From Schleiferiaceae bacterium (GTDB taxonomy: Bacteria > Bacteroidota > Bacteroidia > Flavobacteriales > Schleiferiaceae), in assembly GCA_023260615.1 (NCBI GenBank), contig JALQUY010000025.1, positions 1 to 15,628 on the forward strand: a DNA stretch of 15,628 nucleotides, read 5' to 3'. Positions 14,680 to 15,628 of this stretch are shown one piece after another (within the stretch, counting starts at the first letter, position 1; every line of letters starts with the position of its first letter). The notes beneath the pieces are model-generated. The model made no database searches. It was not told where the DNA came from and worked only from the letters and a program-made list of their open reading frames with translations. The translations under genes and the position numbers were made by a program.

Positions 14680-15628
14680 GGCTGGAGGGCCTTCCAGACG
14701 ACCGCTGCCGACTGGGTCCATGAAAAGTCTTGGGCGCGCAGCAAGCCCCGCTGGCGGTAGGCTTCCAGGGCCTCTGGTTCTTCGGCCAGGCGTCCTAGAG
14801 CTTCGGACCAGGCGGGCACATCCTCCGGATCGACTAGGAGGCCGGCGGGGCCCACAATTTCGGGCATGCAGGAGGCGGAGCTGGAAATCACGGGACAGCC
14901 CGAAGCCATGGCTTCCACCAGGGGAATGCCAAAGCCTTCAAACCGGCTCGGAAAGCAAAAGGCTTCTGCGCCCCCATAGAGCGCCGACAGGGCATCGCCG
15001 GGGATATGCCCCAACGTGAGGACGCGGTCCCCGGCCTGCTCTAGGGCCTGCGTGAGTGCGGGGTCCCGGTGCAAACTGCTGCCGGCGAGCACGAGGCGGT
15101 GCGGGGCATCGGGGTGCTCCTTGCGGAAGGCGAGGAAGGCTTCGACGAGCGTTCGGACATTTTTGCGGGTTGTAAAGGCCCCCACAAAGCAGAAATAGGG
15201 ATGCCCCTGGGCAAAACGCTCCCGGGCTTCCTGCTTTTGCACCTCCGACAAAGGCTGGTAGACATGGGCCGGTGCGTTGTAGGATACCGCTATGTGGGCG
15301 TCAGACAGGCGAAAGGTCTGCGCCACGTCCTCTTTGGTCTTTTGAGAAACGGTTAAAATCGCATCGGCACGACGGGCCGAATGCGCGACCACCCGCCGGT
15401 AATAGGCCCCAACCCGCGCAGGAATGCCCTCAGGCTGGTGCACAAAATTGAGGTCGTGAATGGTTGTGACGAGTCGGCCGTGCCAGCCCCGAACCCGCTT
15501 CGGCAGCAAACCGTCGGGGGACCAGTACACGTCAATGCAGTGCTTCTTCAGGGCGCGCGGAATTTGGACCTCGTTCCAGTACTCCCAGAGCCAGGGGTGG
15601 CGGGCTGCCGGGCCCAGCACATGGCGCT
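14673..15628 (-). CDS. GT4-family glycosyltransferase (5' end outside window)
   Basis: About 317 residues of a GT-B fold retaining glycosyltransferase are visible. A GTG occurs in frame at 15620, but the frame stays open to the edge (codons for Arg-His before it). The fold also lacks its first part, so the true start is outside. Landmarks are YWNEVQIPRALKK and DVYWSPDGLLPKR in the acceptor half, TIHDLNFVHQPEG, ILTVSQKTKEDV, and YFCFVGAFTTRKNVRTLVEAF at the donor-domain start. LVLAGSS, LGHIPGDALSALYGGAEAFCFPS and the EX7E motif EGFGIPLVE (bases 14913-14939) bind the nucleotide-sugar. The sequence is closest to mannosyl- or related transferases in polysaccharide or glycolipid assembly, but donor and acceptor cannot be read. 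It is the first visible gene of the unit with rnhB and the lipoprotein. Confidence 0.92.
   Translation of the reverse strand, partial: RHVLGPAARHPWLWEYWNEVQIPRALKKHCIDVYWSPDGLLPKRVRGWHGRLVTTIHDLNFVHQPEGIPARVGAYYRRVVAHSARRADAILTVSQKTKEDVAQTFRLSDAHIAVSYNAPAHVYQPLSEVQKQEARERFAQGHPYFCFVGAFTTRKNVRTLVEAFLAFRKEHPDAPHRLVLAGSSLHRDPALTQALEQAGDRVLTLGHIPGDALSALYGGAEAFCFPSRFEGFGIPLVEAMASGCPVISSSASCMPEIVGPAGLLVDPEDVPAWSEALGRLAEEPEALEAYRQRGLLRAQDFSWTQSAAVVWKALQPC

Overview
The window is a compact, roughly 58% GC stretch of bacterial chromosome with 17 protein genes and no RNA genes, mobile elements or CRISPR arrays. Several signs point to the Bacteroidota, most likely a relatively GC-rich member of Flavobacteriales or a neighbouring order. 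These are the exbB-exbD-tonB-folC order, a long-form (669-residue) urocanate hydratase, a DUF5522 protein, TAnnTTTG-type -7 promoter elements very close to start codons, and few Shine-Dalgarno sequences. NhaD, a Na+/H+ antiporter common in marine and alkaliphilic bacteria, would suit a saline habitat (inference).

Layout. The left edge holds the C-terminal part of a ComM/YifB-type AAA+ ATPase (+). Its end overlaps a convergent gene for an unknown secreted protein (-). Divergent to that is a DUF481-like outer-membrane barrel (+). A long minus-strand run follows, in transcription order: anmK (anhydro-MurNAc kinase), nhaD, exbB, exbD, tonB, folC. An acyl-CoA dehydrogenase (+) is transcribed divergently from anmK. 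It ends at a strong bidirectional terminator with two further inverted repeats, facing a second minus-strand unit: DUF5522 protein, hutU, OmpH/Skp-like lipoprotein. A GH73-type glucosaminidase with LysM-like repeats (+) is next. The right end is a third minus-strand unit: glycosyltransferase (cut by the window edge), rnhB, and an unknown lipoprotein.

How the genes work together. ExbB, ExbD and the TonB-like protein form the inner-membrane motor that energises outer-membrane receptors. AnmK and the glucosaminidase belong to peptidoglycan recycling and cleavage. The barrel, the OmpH-like protein and the lipoprotein belong to the envelope. FolC, HutU and the acyl-CoA dehydrogenase are ordinary metabolism (folate, histidine breakdown, fatty-acid or branched-chain acyl-CoA oxidation).

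I do not see a new defence, mobile or biosynthetic system here. The points most worth a second look are an apparent loss of the pre-sensor-1 hairpin in the YifB-like protein, a Cys-rich DUF5522 protein translationally coupled to an orphan hutU, a predicted lipid anchor on the OmpH-like protein, a three-hairpin array at 8896-8960, and very short, apparently leaderless divergent promoters at 1094-1136.
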